64,000 nucleotides of DNA from positions 28,379,001-28,443,000 of the forward strand of contig CM040748.1 in NCBI GenBank assembly GCA_022829145.1. Reading direction: 5' to 3'. The notes under the pieces are model-generated. The model saw only the letters and a list, made by a program, of their open reading frames with translations, ran no database searches and was not told the origin of the DNA. The stretch is from Albula goreensis. Taxonomy: Eukaryota > Chordata > Actinopteri > Albuliformes > Albulidae. Positions within the stretch are counted from its first letter, which is position 1. Each line of letters starts with the position of its first letter. Of this stretch, positions 42,601-50,053 are shown piece by piece. The position numbers were made by a program, and so were the translations under genes.

Positions 42601-44282
42601 ATACAATGAAACATGATTTTTGCTTCTGTGAAAAACCCCAGATTTTCACTGAAGAGTAATGCGATTTTGTTTCCTCTTTGAAATAACCCTGATAATCACT
42701 GAGGAGTAATGCGATTTTGTGCCTCCTGTGAAAAACCCTTGAATCTAACTGCAGAGAAACATGGTTTTGATTCCCACATGAAAGACCCTGCAATTGCCCC
42801 ACTGACCCTAACCCTCTCCGACCTCCCCTGTAACACTCACAGTAGCCGTGCTAAGATACCCTCCCCCAAAGCCCCTGTCGGGCAAACTCCGAACATTTTA
42901 GATCTGTTCCCGCAATTGGAAACAGGAGAGAGATTGTTTGGTCCATGGTGCTCCAGACCAAGGATAACATCCTGGTGGGGAGTATCCATGACAGGTCCTA
43001 CACCCCCCTCCTCCTTCTCTCACCCCTGCACCCCCTCTCTGCCCAAAGCCCCACCCAATTCCCCTGTCTGGATGCAATTACTCAAGGCTGGAGGAATGCA
43101 AATCCAGGCCTTCCTGTACATCTGGGTTCATGGTACATGGTACATTATCCTGACCTGGCCCAGTGTTAGAGGAATTAATGGCCCTGTGCAGGAACTCTTG
43201 CATATTTACCACGCAAAGCCGCAAACAAATCCACTCCACAGCTTTCTGTTTTCTTTTTCACTTTGGTGATTTTAATGGCCTAAAATATTTTGTGGCAAAT
43301 GTTAACTGCTTTTTAAATTAAGCTTTGGCCTGTGTACAAGCTACAATGTGTTGCTTTCTTTCCTTTTTCGCTGCAGAGAGAAAGAAGTTCTCTTGAGATC
43401 ATAATAAATCAATTTTAAACAATATAAATAAGTACAAGTAAATTATAAAAGAAATACAAGAATATGTTATAAACTCTTTATTAAGTAGTTTTGTATTCAT
43501 TAGTAATTCATTTATTACTCACTATAAGTGATTTGTTCATGCATTTGTTCATATTAGAAAGTATGTCTGTGTCTTGAGACAGGCTGATCTTTGAAGCCAC
43601 TGTTGCATGCTCTCCAGATGTCTGAGCCAGGTCATTGTACACCTGGTAGACTGACTAAGTCAATGAGAGCTAGATCAATAGGTAACAGTTATCAGTCCTG
43701 GTTCAAAAGACAAACTTGCCTTCAGCCACAAGTAATGTTCACAAGTGCTTGAACTAGTAACACACACTGATTAATAAATAGGTTATTAATGGTTAAAATT
43801 TACTTTATTGGCGGTTTTGCCAGCAGCCAAAATTAAATGTTGCCATTGGCAACTTTTTTCACCTCACTGAGGGGACTGGTCTGGCACAAGCTGTAGCACT
43901 GGTGATAGCGCGCGCTATCTCATTAAGGAACAGCTGGCCACCTTCAACCGCTAGTTCGCTAACGCCATCCACATTCCTAAATGACGCAGACACCTTCGGT
44001 CGTGCCGTGGAAAATTGCTAGGTGCTGCGTGACATTCAGAGAATGTCTGTCCTTGCTTCCAACGGTTGTATTTTTCTTCTCCTTATTCTGTCCCTCTGCG
44101 AATCAATTTAGAAAATCGGTTATAGACGCTAACTCTGAGTTCTTTCCTTAGGGCAAAACTACTGCGCGGTGAATAACGGAGGCTGCACACACTTGTGTCT
44201 AGCGACACCTTCTGGCCGCACCTGCCTGTGCCCAGACAATGCCGTGGGCGTGAGCTGTGTGGAGAGACCGAACCGGTATTGA
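7330..44282 (+). CDS. nid1: Nidogen-1 (entactin), complete gene of 20 coding exons
   Basis: This encodes a secreted basement-membrane glycoprotein of 1246 residues that bridges laminin gamma-1 (through the G3 propeller) to collagen IV and perlecan (through G2). Joined exons: 7330-7533, 19581-19880, 20033-20265, 21149-21564, 22109-22249, 23103-23354, 23852-24052, 25025-25258, 26420-26557, 27601-27729, 28062-28205, 29486-29605, 32969-33199, 33540-33712, 35933-36059, 36200-36371, 37413-37570, 39008-39131, 41924-42036, 44152-44282 (3741 nt with stop). Domain order: signal peptide (1 to about 23), NIDO (about 95-260), acidic linker, EGF1 (about 389-430), G2 (about 432-660), EGF2-5 (661-837), thyroglobulin type-1 (838-914), YWTD propeller (about 925-1200), EGF6 (1204-1246). 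A single thyroglobulin module and the C-terminal EGF module argue for NID1 rather than NID2. All phases agree and no frameshift or internal stop is seen, so the gene looks intact. The nid1a or nid1b paralogue cannot be decided. Confidence 0.97.
9370..9640. other. CpG-rich block of unknown origin in intron 1
   Basis: This is a stretch of roughly 270 bp with many CpG dinucleotides inside AT-rich, CpG-poor intron. Frames run open on both strands through it, but neither translation resembles a protein I know, and no paired splice sites flank it. It may be a recent insertion whose CpGs have not yet decayed, or a regulatory CpG cluster. Confidence 0.4.
10725..11015 (+). repeat. tRNA-derived SINE
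   Basis: The head contains a pol III B-box-like sequence (GGTTTAATTCCC, near 10766) after an A-box-like ACCTAACCATTGTG stretch. The tail, near 10990-11010, has CACTCTGGATAAGAG, the characteristic 3' end of a common fish tRNA-derived SINE type. The middle is diverged. Confidence 0.6.
13046..13240 (+). repeat. 31-bp minisatellite, about 6 copies
   Basis: The unit is CTCTCACACCATGGCGAGCTGGTCCCC with a C-rich spacer, repeated about six times with minor changes (CATCATGG, CACCACGG and one copy lacking GGCG). It lies in intron 1. The 138-residue open frame over it (12977-13393) is a by-product of the repeat, giving Pro-rich repeats, and is not a gene. Confidence 0.9.
17775..17905 (+). repeat. SINE 3' tail fragment
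   Basis: The sequence CCCTTGAGCGAGGTACTTCACC, followed about 70 bp later by GTCACTCTGGATAAGTGTGTC, is the body and tail of a fish tRNA-derived SINE. The tRNA-like head is not recognisable here. Confidence 0.7.
19581..19880 (+). CDS. nid1: nid1 exon 2: NIDO (G1) domain, first part
   Basis: Residues 69-168, phase 0 at both ends. It begins [11 protein letters not shown], matching the NIDO start of NID1, and includes AAFLGDLDT and the [11 protein letters not shown] signature of NIDO domains. An Arg-Gly-Asp triplet (residues 161-163) lies near the exon end, where the mammalian protein has no RGD as I recall. The donor is GTGAGG at 19881. Confidence 0.95.
20033..20265 (+). CDS. nid1: nid1 exon 3: NIDO domain, second part
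   Basis: Residues 169-246, from [10 protein letters not shown] through SYAILLYP to VRELPE. The 3' splice site is a tandem NAGNAG (TAGCAG). Use of the first AG (exon from 20030) would add one Gln. I chose the second because it matches the K-R-N-T spacing of mammalian NID1, but either is possible. The donor is GTAAGC, phase 2. Confidence 0.92.
20266..21148. other. nid1 intron 3
   Basis: GTAAGC to CCCACAG, with no other gene. It includes a short (ATG)n-like run near 21008-21025 (GATGATGATGATG), the only structure noted. Confidence 0.9.
21149..21564 (+). CDS. nid1: nid1 exon 4: end of NIDO and G1-G2 linker
   Basis: Residues 246-384. The start, [13 protein letters not shown], closes the NIDO domain. 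The rest is a Pro- and Glu-rich linker with no fold signature, ending [12 protein letters not shown]. In mammals the linker carries sulphated tyrosines inside an acidic run (from memory). Here the acidic run (PDTEEEVP) has no Tyr, and the only tyrosines (EYPRY, RYQP) sit in Pro/Arg context, so sulphation may not be conserved. The donor GTGAGC is followed 10 bp later by a (GA)n tract. Confidence 0.93.
21575..21655 (+). repeat. (GA)n purine tract beside the exon 4 donor
   Basis: An almost pure GAGA run with a few interruptions (TAGA, TGGA, CAGA), starting 10 bp into intron 4. Confidence 0.95.
21911..21949 (+). repeat. (CAGA)n microsatellite
   Basis: About eight CAGA or GACA tetranucleotides in intron 4, with GAGA sequence just downstream. 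Confidence 0.9.
22109..22249 (+). CDS. nid1: nid1 exon 5: EGF-like module 1
   Basis: Residues 385-431. It reads [11 protein letters not shown] then a cysteine-rich module with the unusual adjacent pair GYCCHC, the same Cys-Cys doublet as in EGF1 of mammalian NID1. It lacks the D-x-D-E-C calcium motif. Acceptor TGATGCAG, donor GTAGAG; both ends are phase 1. Confidence 0.95.
22903..22975 (-). repeat. SINE head, reverse orientation
   Basis: Reverse-complement B box (GAGAATTAAACC) and A box (CTAACCATTACACCAT) at tRNA-like spacing, with GTTATAAGCTCAG between them. It shares this with the copies at 24933-25001 and 63345-63410. Confidence 0.6.
23103..23354 (+). CDS. nid1: nid1 exon 6: G2 domain, first third
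   Basis: Residues 432-515. It opens [15 protein letters not shown], matching the G2 start (PQRVNGKVKG in mammals), and contains [14 protein letters not shown] and the [11 protein letters not shown] strand. G2 is an 11-stranded beta-barrel that binds perlecan and collagen IV. Acceptor TCGACAG, donor GTGAGA; phase 1 at both ends. Confidence 0.95.
23852..24052 (+). CDS. nid1: nid1 exon 7: G2 domain, middle
   Basis: Residues 516-582: [33 protein letters not shown] and the [10 protein letters not shown] strand, collinear with mammalian NID1 G2. The donor GTATGG at 24053 is usable but not optimal. Phase 1 at both ends. Confidence 0.95.
24933..25001 (-). repeat. SINE head forming the 3' end of intron 7
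   Basis: Reverse-complement B-box-like GAATAGAACCT and A-box region (CCTACCTGTTATACCAT) around GTTATAAGCTCAG. The copy ends about 24 bp before the exon 8 acceptor, so the branch point of intron 7 should lie in or beside SINE-derived sequence. Confidence 0.55.
25025..25258 (+). CDS. nid1: nid1 exon 8: G2 domain, last third
   Basis: Residues 583-660: [42 protein letters not shown] and [15 protein letters not shown], matching the end of mammalian G2 (YQWRQTITFQECVH). Acceptor CTGCAG, donor GTACTT, phase 1 at both ends. Confidence 0.95.
25259..26419. other. nid1 intron 8, containing an unexplained GC block
   Basis: GTACTT to GTGTGCAG. The nid1 frame passes cleanly from exon 8 to exon 9 ([11 protein letters not shown]), so nothing here belongs to the reference protein. 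The block 25866-26109 is listed separately. Confidence 0.9.
25866..26109. other. Coding-like GC block with hairpin, unidentified
   Basis: This is a sharply bounded GC-rich stretch inside AT-rich intron. One + frame reads [19 protein letters not shown] and continues for about 70 residues to a stop at 26107. Near its 3' end CCCAGCGCGCTGGG (26051-26064) is a perfect 14-bp palindrome, extended by GCAG and CTGC arms with a small bulge. I do not recognise the translation. It could be a transposon fragment, a processed-gene remnant or an unannotated alternative exon. Confidence 0.45.
26420..26557 (+). CDS. nid1: nid1 exon 9: EGF-like module 2
   Basis: Residues 661-706: [20 protein letters not shown] then [16 protein letters not shown]. 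Six cysteines are in EGF spacing. The mammalian integrin-type RGD of this module (FRGDG) is replaced by Ser-Gly-Asp (residues 699-701). Acceptor TGTGCAG, donor GTAAGA, phase 1 at both ends. Confidence 0.96.
26558..27600. other. nid1 intron 9
   Basis: GTAAGA to CCCATCAG; AT-rich, with no gene or clear repeat seen. Confidence 0.85.
27601..27729 (+). CDS. nid1: nid1 exon 10: EGF-like module 3, calcium-binding
   Basis: Residues 707-749. The DIDEC start is the calcium-binding EGF signature, and [10 protein letters not shown] fits the Asn/Asp beta-hydroxylation pattern C-x-N-x4-F-x-C. It ends [12 protein letters not shown]. Acceptor CCATCAG, donor GTATGT, phase 1 at both ends. Confidence 0.96.
   Translation, partial: TLMSAGKIPVVVGLILPATTSLELSTASALRVTSLPTMEFTA
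27765..27850 (-). repeat. SINE tail, reverse orientation
   Basis: TCCAGAGTGACTTATAA is the reverse complement of the fish SINE tail TTATAAGTCACTCTGGA, and GGAAATCGACCCC downstream resembles an inverted B box. Confidence 0.6.
28062..28205 (+). CDS. nid1: nid1 exon 11: EGF-like module 4
   Basis: Residues 750-797: [39 protein letters not shown]. The DIPQRA segment is identical to mammalian NID1. There is no calcium motif. The acceptor polypyrimidine tract includes a C9 run. Donor GTGAGT, phase 1 at both ends. Confidence 0.96.
28422..28466. repeat. Poly(A) plus (AT)n microsatellite
   Basis: A run of about 12 A leads into some 19 AT repeats with an AAAT interruption, in intron 11. Confidence 0.95.
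28467..29485. other. nid1 intron 11, remainder
   Basis: No gene seen. A run of near-repeated TAGCATG words (29385-29430) precedes the exon 12 polypyrimidine tract. Confidence 0.8.
29486..29605 (+). CDS. nid1: nid1 exon 12: EGF-like module 5, calcium-binding
   Basis: Residues 798-837: [26 protein letters not shown] (fits the hydroxylation pattern), then [14 protein letters not shown]. It is close to the mammalian module. Acceptor CTTACAG, donor GTAGGT, phase 1 at both ends. Confidence 0.96.
29606..32968. other. nid1 intron 12 (3.4 kb)
   Basis: No coding exon seen. It holds a GA-rich tract at 30528-30600, a fragment of a dispersed repeat near 31150-31215 (TCCTGAAGGGCCACCATGT with CTGCTGGTG), and a T-rich run near 31890. 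Confidence 0.85.
32969..33199 (+). CDS. nid1: nid1 exon 13: thyroglobulin type-1 module
   Basis: Residues 838-914. Six cysteines: THCQ, PTCDAHG, MQCHGS, QCWCVD and RPMC, with the diagnostic CWCV motif and [11 protein letters not shown] before it. Only one such exon exists in this gene, as in NID1; NID2 has two. The last cysteine codon is split by the intron (T|GC). Acceptor CCCCCTAG, donor GTGAGT. Confidence 0.96.
33540..33712 (+). CDS. nid1: nid1 exon 14: hinge and start of the G3 propeller
   Basis: Residues 915-972. A Pro-rich hinge ([12 protein letters not shown]) leads to [20 protein letters not shown], the first propeller strands, which match [20 protein letters not shown] in mammals. 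It ends TLLHLP in phase 0. The donor GTGAGT is followed 15 bp later by the CCAAT array. Confidence 0.95.
33728..33994 (+). repeat. 23-bp tandem array with CCAAT cores, 12 units
   Basis: Units start at 33728, 33751, 33774, 33797, 33820, 33843, 33866, 33889, 33912, 33935, 33950 and 33972: nine exact 23-bp steps, then a 15-bp and a 22-bp step. The consensus is CTCAGCCAATCAAATCAGAA plus CAC. Eight of the 12 units keep CCAAT. Confidence 0.95.
33995..35932. other. nid1 intron 14, remainder
   Basis: AT-rich, no gene seen. Ends GTTTCTCAG. Confidence 0.85.
35933..36059 (+). CDS. nid1: nid1 exon 15: G3 propeller, first YWTD repeat
   Basis: Residues 973-1014: [20 protein letters not shown], then [20 protein letters not shown] is the LDL-receptor class B signature. 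The frame forces the exon to end at GCA-G in phase 1, giving an intron that starts GTCCTT, which departs from consensus at +3 to +5. No alternative donor keeps the frame into exon 16. Confidence 0.92.
36200..36371 (+). CDS. nid1: nid1 exon 16: G3 propeller, second repeat
   Basis: Residues 1015-1071: [20 protein letters not shown], then [20 protein letters not shown] and [15 protein letters not shown]. The FWTD signature is in the YWTD position. The usual NPRGI is NPRPI here. This face of the propeller binds the laminin gamma-1 LE module. The intron before it is only 140 bp. Donor GTACAC, phase 2. Confidence 0.95.
36372..37412. other. nid1 intron 16
   Basis: GTACAC to CCCATCAG. No other feature seen. 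Confidence 0.85.
37413..37570 (+). CDS. nid1: nid1 exon 17: G3 propeller, third and fourth repeats
   Basis: Residues 1072-1124: [20 protein letters not shown], then [20 protein letters not shown] and [12 protein letters not shown] and CWAD occupy the YWTD positions; the mammalian equivalents are YWTD and CWVD. Donor GTGGGT, phase 1. Confidence 0.95.
37571..39007. other. nid1 intron 17
   Basis: GTGGGT to GTTGCAG. No gene seen; poly(T) near 38970. Confidence 0.85.
39008..39131 (+). CDS. nid1: nid1 exon 18: G3 propeller, fifth repeat
   Basis: Residues 1125-1165: [20 protein letters not shown], then [24 protein letters not shown] replaces YFTD of the mammalian protein. Donor GTATGT, phase 2. 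Confidence 0.95.
39132..41923. other. nid1 intron 18 (2.8 kb)
   Basis: No gene seen. It contains the long TG-rich array 40640-40935, a GA-rich tract at 41175-41225, and a second TG tract at 41755-41805. Confidence 0.85.
40640..40935. repeat. TG-rich minisatellite (CATGTGTGTG type)
   Basis: About 300 bp of alternating purine-pyrimidine sequence built from TGTGTG runs broken by CATG, CACACG and CGTG. It produces false Cys-Val or His-Thr frames on both strands. Confidence 0.95.
41924..42036 (+). CDS. nid1: nid1 exon 19: G3 propeller, last blade
   Basis: Residues 1166-1203: [20 protein letters not shown], then [17 protein letters not shown], matching the mammalian RLYGITTALSQCPQ. Acceptor GCTCCAG, donor GTAAGC, phase 1 at the end. 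Confidence 0.95.
42037..44151. other. nid1 intron 19
   Basis: No gene seen. It contains the 50-bp degenerate array 42300-42795 and a CpG-richer block at 43860-44050 with a 16-bp perfect palindrome. Confidence 0.85.
42300..42795 (+). repeat. Degenerate 50-bp tandem repeat
   Basis: The core AATGCGATTTTGT followed by a TCCTNTGAAAAACCC-like half recurs. The core positions 42561, 42611, 42661, 42711 and 42761 are spaced exactly 50 bp apart. Units upstream are more diverged and carry length changes. Confidence 0.85.
44152..44282 (+). CDS. nid1: nid1 exon 20: C-terminal EGF-like module and stop
   Basis: Residues 1204-1246: [20 protein letters not shown], then [20 protein letters not shown] and NRY, stop TGA at 44280-44282. 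Six cysteines. It is nearly identical to the NID1 C-terminus ([19 protein letters not shown]); this module supports the NID1 call. Acceptor TTCCTTAG. Confidence 0.96.
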
Positions 44283-44800
44283 GGAGCAGGGAGGAGCAGT
44301 GTTCTCTAAACGAGGCCGCTCCACGAGCTCCTCCTAATCTACATTCTGGTGCTAAAACAGTGCTTCCAAAGCTCAGTTCTGGGGACACAATGAGTATGTT
44401 GGTTTTGTTGCAGCCATTCTTGGAATCAAATAAGGTTGTTTCAAACAGGGTTGTGTTTTCAGGTAACTAGGTGTTCACATTTTGAAGGACCTCACCTAAT
44501 TCATAGCCATGGGACCTAACTGATTTCAATACCAATTATGTTCCTGCATTAAAAATTGAATGTCTTTTTAAAGAATTCATTGGTCAAATAGCAAATTGCA
44601 TAAAATAAGTAAGTAGTTGATATGAGTAAAATTAAAAGGCTAAGATAAAGTCCTGAAATGTGAATATTTTTATACATTTTTACCTCATGGTGTGCATAGC
44701 TATTTCTGACATAATTTGGCTTTTATAGAGTCAGTCATCTTTCATCTCACATTCACTATGTCTAATAAAAACAATTAAACTCTTGCCACATTACAGTGGT
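44283..44800 (+). terminator. nid1: nid1 3'UTR with probable poly(A) signal at 44764
   Basis: AATAAA at 44764-44769 is followed about 27 bp later by a GT-rich element (GTGGTTGGTATTATGGTAG), the usual layout of a cleavage site. That would give a 3'UTR of about 500 nt. Further AATAAA hexamers at 45037, 46021 and 46052 could make longer 3'UTRs. Confidence 0.5.
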
Positions 44801-47800
44801 TGGTATTATGGTAGTAGCTAAAACTAGTGTAAACAGTGGGTCCCCAGGACTGAGTGTGTGTATCACAGTGCTGAAAGAAGTGTCACCTGACATAATAGTT
44901 ATTGGCTATGGACCACAACATCACTTGGATTTCATTCTGCTTCTATTGTTGTTTTAAATCTCAGTACTTTTTAACAAACTTGATTTGTTATCATTTCTTT
45001 GTCACTTTTCTCTGTAAATCAAGAGTTCTTCCTGTAAATAAATCAAAATATAGACATACTGTATTTGACCTTAGATCTGTGGTGCACTCGAGATAAAAAC
45101 AGACTTAAAACTCCACCACTGTGGGCTTTTTCAGTGCAAAGTTATTAGTATTTTATCTTACAATTACCATTTAACATATATCTAATTGATACTTGAAATT
45201 AATATCATGTATTCTGATAATGCATTAAAAAGAAAGTATTTGAAAAGAAACCCCAGAAAGATTGTGCTTAGTTGGGTGCATATTAGTTGCCCACGTACAG
45301 AAGATTTCTTGTTGCGTTTGACTGAACTCATCTTCAGAAAATTATACCGTTAGCGCCTTTCAGAGTATCAGGAGTTACTGTGAAGTTTACGCTCTGCAGC
45401 AGACAAAGTGGCAGTAACACATGTGGGGTGGTGGCGACTTCTACCAGCAGACTTGAATACCTTTGATTCGTGCTCTGCTCTGATTCGCCAAACAGAAACT
45501 GAAGAAGAAACCGAACAGAAACTGTTTTTGGAGACTTCACATCCCCTGAAAGAACCAGAGGCTGGCCGCATGTTTAAGGGTTACACAGAACTGAAATACA
45601 CTGTATGTTCAGCTGGAGCGAGAGGGATGTTTACGTTCTGTACAGCTGTCCAATTAAAACGATTAAACTTCTTTTTTTAAGAAAAAAACAAACTGTACAT
45701 CGTGTTCTTAATGGAAATGTCTCTGTTGCTCATTCCTAAACTTTCTCTGAATTGATTGCGATGTGGACCAGATGTTCAAATGACAAAATGTTCAACTAAC
45801 TCCTGGAGCCGTTCTCTTATATGTACATTAACAACAGTGATGTAGTGGAAAAGGCGGAGGTGAGTATGCTGTCTGAGGAAGTGAGCATACTGAACTCCAC
45901 AGCCCGTGTGTTTTAATGGTAACAAGGTTAATAGGCAGAGATATGTATACTGTATATCCCCAGAGGTTTATATGGGTTTATTCTATATGCATATGTATGC
46001 CCTTAACTACACAAGTGGTTAATAAATCTGTTCACACTGAATCAATATTGCAATAAATTGCTGTGGAGAGGGTGCATTACCTGATTGGAGCCATGGCCCT
46101 GTTTTTATTGGACACCAGATGCAATGTCTTTGTTTCGTCTATAATACAGAAACTCAAACAGTAATGTATTCTCAGGGCTAAATGTCAAGTTTATTATTCA
46201 TTCTAAAAAATCACAGATAGGGCAGATATGAATTAGGCCCTTAATTCTAGGCCTGTTCTTGTTCACAAGTATACCCAAACATATGTATCTATATAGTTAT
46301 AACAAACAGGACCTGCTTACCATTAAAAGTATGCACATTCTAACCTACAGCCACATGATATCTGCTTATATCATAGAATTGCAGCATCCATAACATATGA
46401 TCAGACCTAATATCATTTAACAGCTGATTCATCACAAAAATACAGCTGTATGCTTTAGTGCAGAGATTGTACAATCATGGTTGAATGTCTGTCCTTTCCT
46501 TTTGGTTTTGGTTATGATACTCTGGACTGCGTGTTTAGCATGGATTCATAATTCTCCAATGTGTTTTCATTTATGGAACAGGATATGCACTTACATAATC
46601 AAAGGACTACCATGAATTATGTAGTTGTTGGCTTGAACTGACATCTAAAAAGTCTTACGTACTGTGTTGTGTAGCAGGTGTTACATCACTGACTTTGTCA
46701 TATGAACAGAGTAAAATGAAGGTAACCTCTCTCTGGTAACTCTGTGTGTCTGTGTTTTTATGTGCCAGTCATTCTGAGACTAAGCTGGCTGATTTCCTGT
46801 TTTTGTGGAGACCAACACACCAAACTGTGGTGAAACACATGCCAACACAATTGCATGCAATCCCATACACACACATCACACAATTCACATTCATATTTCT
46901 TATTTACTTTTAAACTTTAAACTTTTTAATTGACTATTTGTTAGCATTTGTACTGATACTGTGAATATAAGTGAGTCTCACACATAATCTACACAGTGAA
47001 ATTTGTACTCATATGTACACTGTTAGTGTTAATTTAACAGTGGAAATGTATCTGTGTAAATTATCTGTCCTCTTACTACATTGTTATCTTTTCTCATTGA
47101 TTTAGTCTTGGCAGGTGTATCCTTAATATTTAATCTCTTGTTTATGAATTAATTACTTTTTTATCAAACCCAACTATGAACTGACTGATTCAATTTGTAC
47201 ATTGGCCTTCCCTGTTTGACATTTTTGGAGGTCACTACCATGGCCTATGTACCATAATCCCTTCTGTAGTACCATTTCCATAAGAACACATAGCTCCACA
47301 CATGGTCTATAAGGAGATCCTGTGTCTTTTTCTTTTTGTTCTTGTTGTCGGGAAATAAAAGCAGCATGGGACAGAACACATGCTGGCTTTGAGGTCAGAG
47401 TTAACATTGCACTGCCCCATGACTCCTGCAAAATATTTCAACAAAATACAAAGGAATCTCTCTCAAGTATGGCTACAACTCCCATTTGCATCCACACACA
47501 TCTTCAATTTAAGTCAAGCCATTTATCATTGCAGCTTAGAATAGGAGATTTCTCATTCCTTTGACCCTTTCCAAAGACCAGTATTTATATAATCAGATGT
47601 ATTAGTTACTGTCCAGTAATAAAGAATTATTGTATCTGCTATATAGAGTAAAACATACTGTGCATATTTATTTCCCCAGAATATTAATGAAGTCTTTGAG
47701 GCTAAGAGGTTGCATAAAATGGGGTTTACACATCCACCTTTATATATGAATCATTGCTGTTTTCATGGTATGAAGACACACATACAGCACTCTAAATTAA

Positions 47801-49850
47801 ATAAAAGCTGTATCTGACATACATTTTCATAGTCTTCTTAGAAGACTACAGTTGTGTTTATTTTCTCACTGTAATCATGCCCATAAGCATACATTAGCAT
47901 CCTAAGAAGTGTGACACTGGATTAGATGAGCCTACTTCACCTGCTCTATGTAAGACTAATTGAATCATGGTTGGATGTAATTCCACTGATAGATTAATAA
48001 GAGTAGAGCACCCCCCAATGTATAACATTAGAACAGCTACCACACCATGTTATACAGAGTTGGATCACTAGAGGTCACTGTGTATTTGTAACAGCAAATA
48101 TGGAATACAATTCTCCTAGTTCTCTTATAATGTGGTTAGACATAGGAAGAGTCCAAACCAATTCCATCCAAACAATTCATTGGATTATTTTGATGGAACT
48201 AACCAGATGCACTCTTTTAACATAATAAATAAGAGACAGCGACCTGTCCACACATACATGGATTGAGGTGTTCCTTGGATATTAAAAAACACCCTGCAAT
48301 TGGAACAATTTGAGGCTACTTTACATTCCACACTACAGTCTTACACTATATAAATACCAATATCTGCTGTATCAGTTCTGGCCTGTAAACAGTTCATGAA
48401 TTGTCATAAGTCATTGTCATTTGCTGTGCCTTTGTCAATGAAAGTCATGGCAGAAGAAAGTGAATGAACGAGAATGAATAGGAGATTGTGCTGGCTCTGT
48501 CCTTATGAATAATACATATCTGGCTTGAAAGGAAAAATGGAGAAGAGTTTCCATTCAGTTGGCTGTTCTGGACAGTGAGTTTACAATGCTGCCATCCAAA
48601 AGCACTACATTACAGTACATTATTAATTTGCCTACAGACAATGCTGTCCACTGCAACCTACAATACTTATGTAATATAATGTCCAATGGTTAAAATGATT
48701 GAAATTACATTATGTGCTTTTTCTGAGGTAAAAATGTATATTGAGACTTGAAAAGTGCAAACACCTGATGAAAAATGATATTCCTTACTCACCCATCTAC
48801 ACAATATAGGTGCATCTCTTGGACGACTACAGCTGGAAACAGCGAGCTCTGCATTTCACTGTTGGCATGAACATACAGTGCTGACTTACTCAATATAACT
48901 AGTCTTATTCAGTCTAACCTGGGTGGAGTAATTATTTAAAATACATTAATCCTTAAGGTACTGGTGAGATTCCTGTAGGTTTACAGCCAGTTTTGAAAGA
49001 GATGGCTATTTTCACCAACTTTCTGAATCAAAATCCATCGTTAATTTATTTGCCTTTAATTTATGTTTTTGGATGAACATTCCTTGAGGTCTACAAGGGT
49101 GATTTTCAAATTTGACCAGACACAAGGTGATTTTAGCCTTAGATGTTTACGTTGATTGCATTTATATGTAATACAACATATGTATAGTGTGATGTCTAGT
49201 TGGTGTCACAATTAGGGAGTGTTTATAGCATATGATTATTGCTGAAAGCAATGAGTATTAAGTATATAAATGAAAATGAATAAGGCATGTGTAGTGACTA
49301 TTTCACTATGGTTTATAGTTTAGAGCTATTATCATAGCTATGTTTTGCTGTGGAGAACAGAACCATTTGATTGACTCATGTAAGCCAGTGATTAATAGCT
49401 TATTGTAGTGCCATCTAATATAGGATTCATGAAAGATTACTCTCCAATCACAGTGTTGTGCAGTCCAAAAAGAGAATAATGAACCACTAAAACACAACGT
49501 CACAAAATTAACAGTAACATTAACATAGATGCATTGGCTGATAGATGAACCTCTTTTGTCTGAAGGTTAGAGGTTGGTTGCTAAAACAAATTCTGTTTAC
49601 TAAAGGGAGGGTCTCCGATTACCCTTGAGCTAAGACAGAACTCTATGTTTGGAAAAATAGTCTATGAAGGACTATTGCTCGCAAAGACGTGTTAGATAGC
49701 CTCTCCAAGGAGTATTGCGTTATGTGACGTTCTAGTACATCTTCAATTACCGCGAGTCTGCCTGTTCAAAAAATTTATTTTTTTCAACCATCACTGAATG
49801 TGAGAGGACAGTCCTCTGAAATAACTGATCTTTCGCTACAAGGAAAGCTC
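44801..49850. other. Intergenic region between nid1 and the next gene
   Basis: AT-rich and without a supported exon. The open frames at 45334-45680 overlap on both strands and show no domain. Nothing else is recognised. Confidence 0.65.
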
Positions 49851-50053
49851 CACCCAGATGGGGGACTCTGCTGACGTACTTGAGTGTTTGGTGAAATTAT
49901 TTGTTTGATTGATTGGGGGTTAGCCCTCATTTAGCCAATGACATCGGAGAAATTCCATTTTGTGGGCGGAATTTCCTGTGGTCCTGTATTTTGTGTCAAA
50001 TTCACAAAGGCGGATTAATCGCCTGGCATCAGGACACTGAAATAGAGCAGCAG
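49850..50053 (+). promoter_or_regulatory. Promoter and probable non-coding first exon of a second gene
   Basis: A CCAAT box (49935-49939, in TTAGCCAATGA) lies 25 bp before a GC box (GGGCGG, 49964-49969). A TGACGTAC CRE-like site is near 49873. About 85 bp after the GC box, GCAGCAG|GTATGTT is a strong splice donor, so the first exon probably ends at 50053. I see no usable ATG in it, so it would be 5'UTR. The start site is not fixed. Confidence 0.5.

Noticed and set aside
42709-43269. 186-codon + frame in intron 19
   Set aside because: It starts in the 50-bp repeat array and ends in AT-rich intron. Exons 19 and 20 join in frame without it.
44101-44151. Open frame across the intron 19 to exon 20 boundary as an alternative last exon
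   Set aside because: The TTCCTTAG acceptor and the conserved GQNYC start fix the exon 20 boundary.
7330-44282. Nidogen-2 as the identity
   Set aside because: Only one thyroglobulin type-1 exon is present, the C-terminal EGF module is present, and the length and exon count match NID1.
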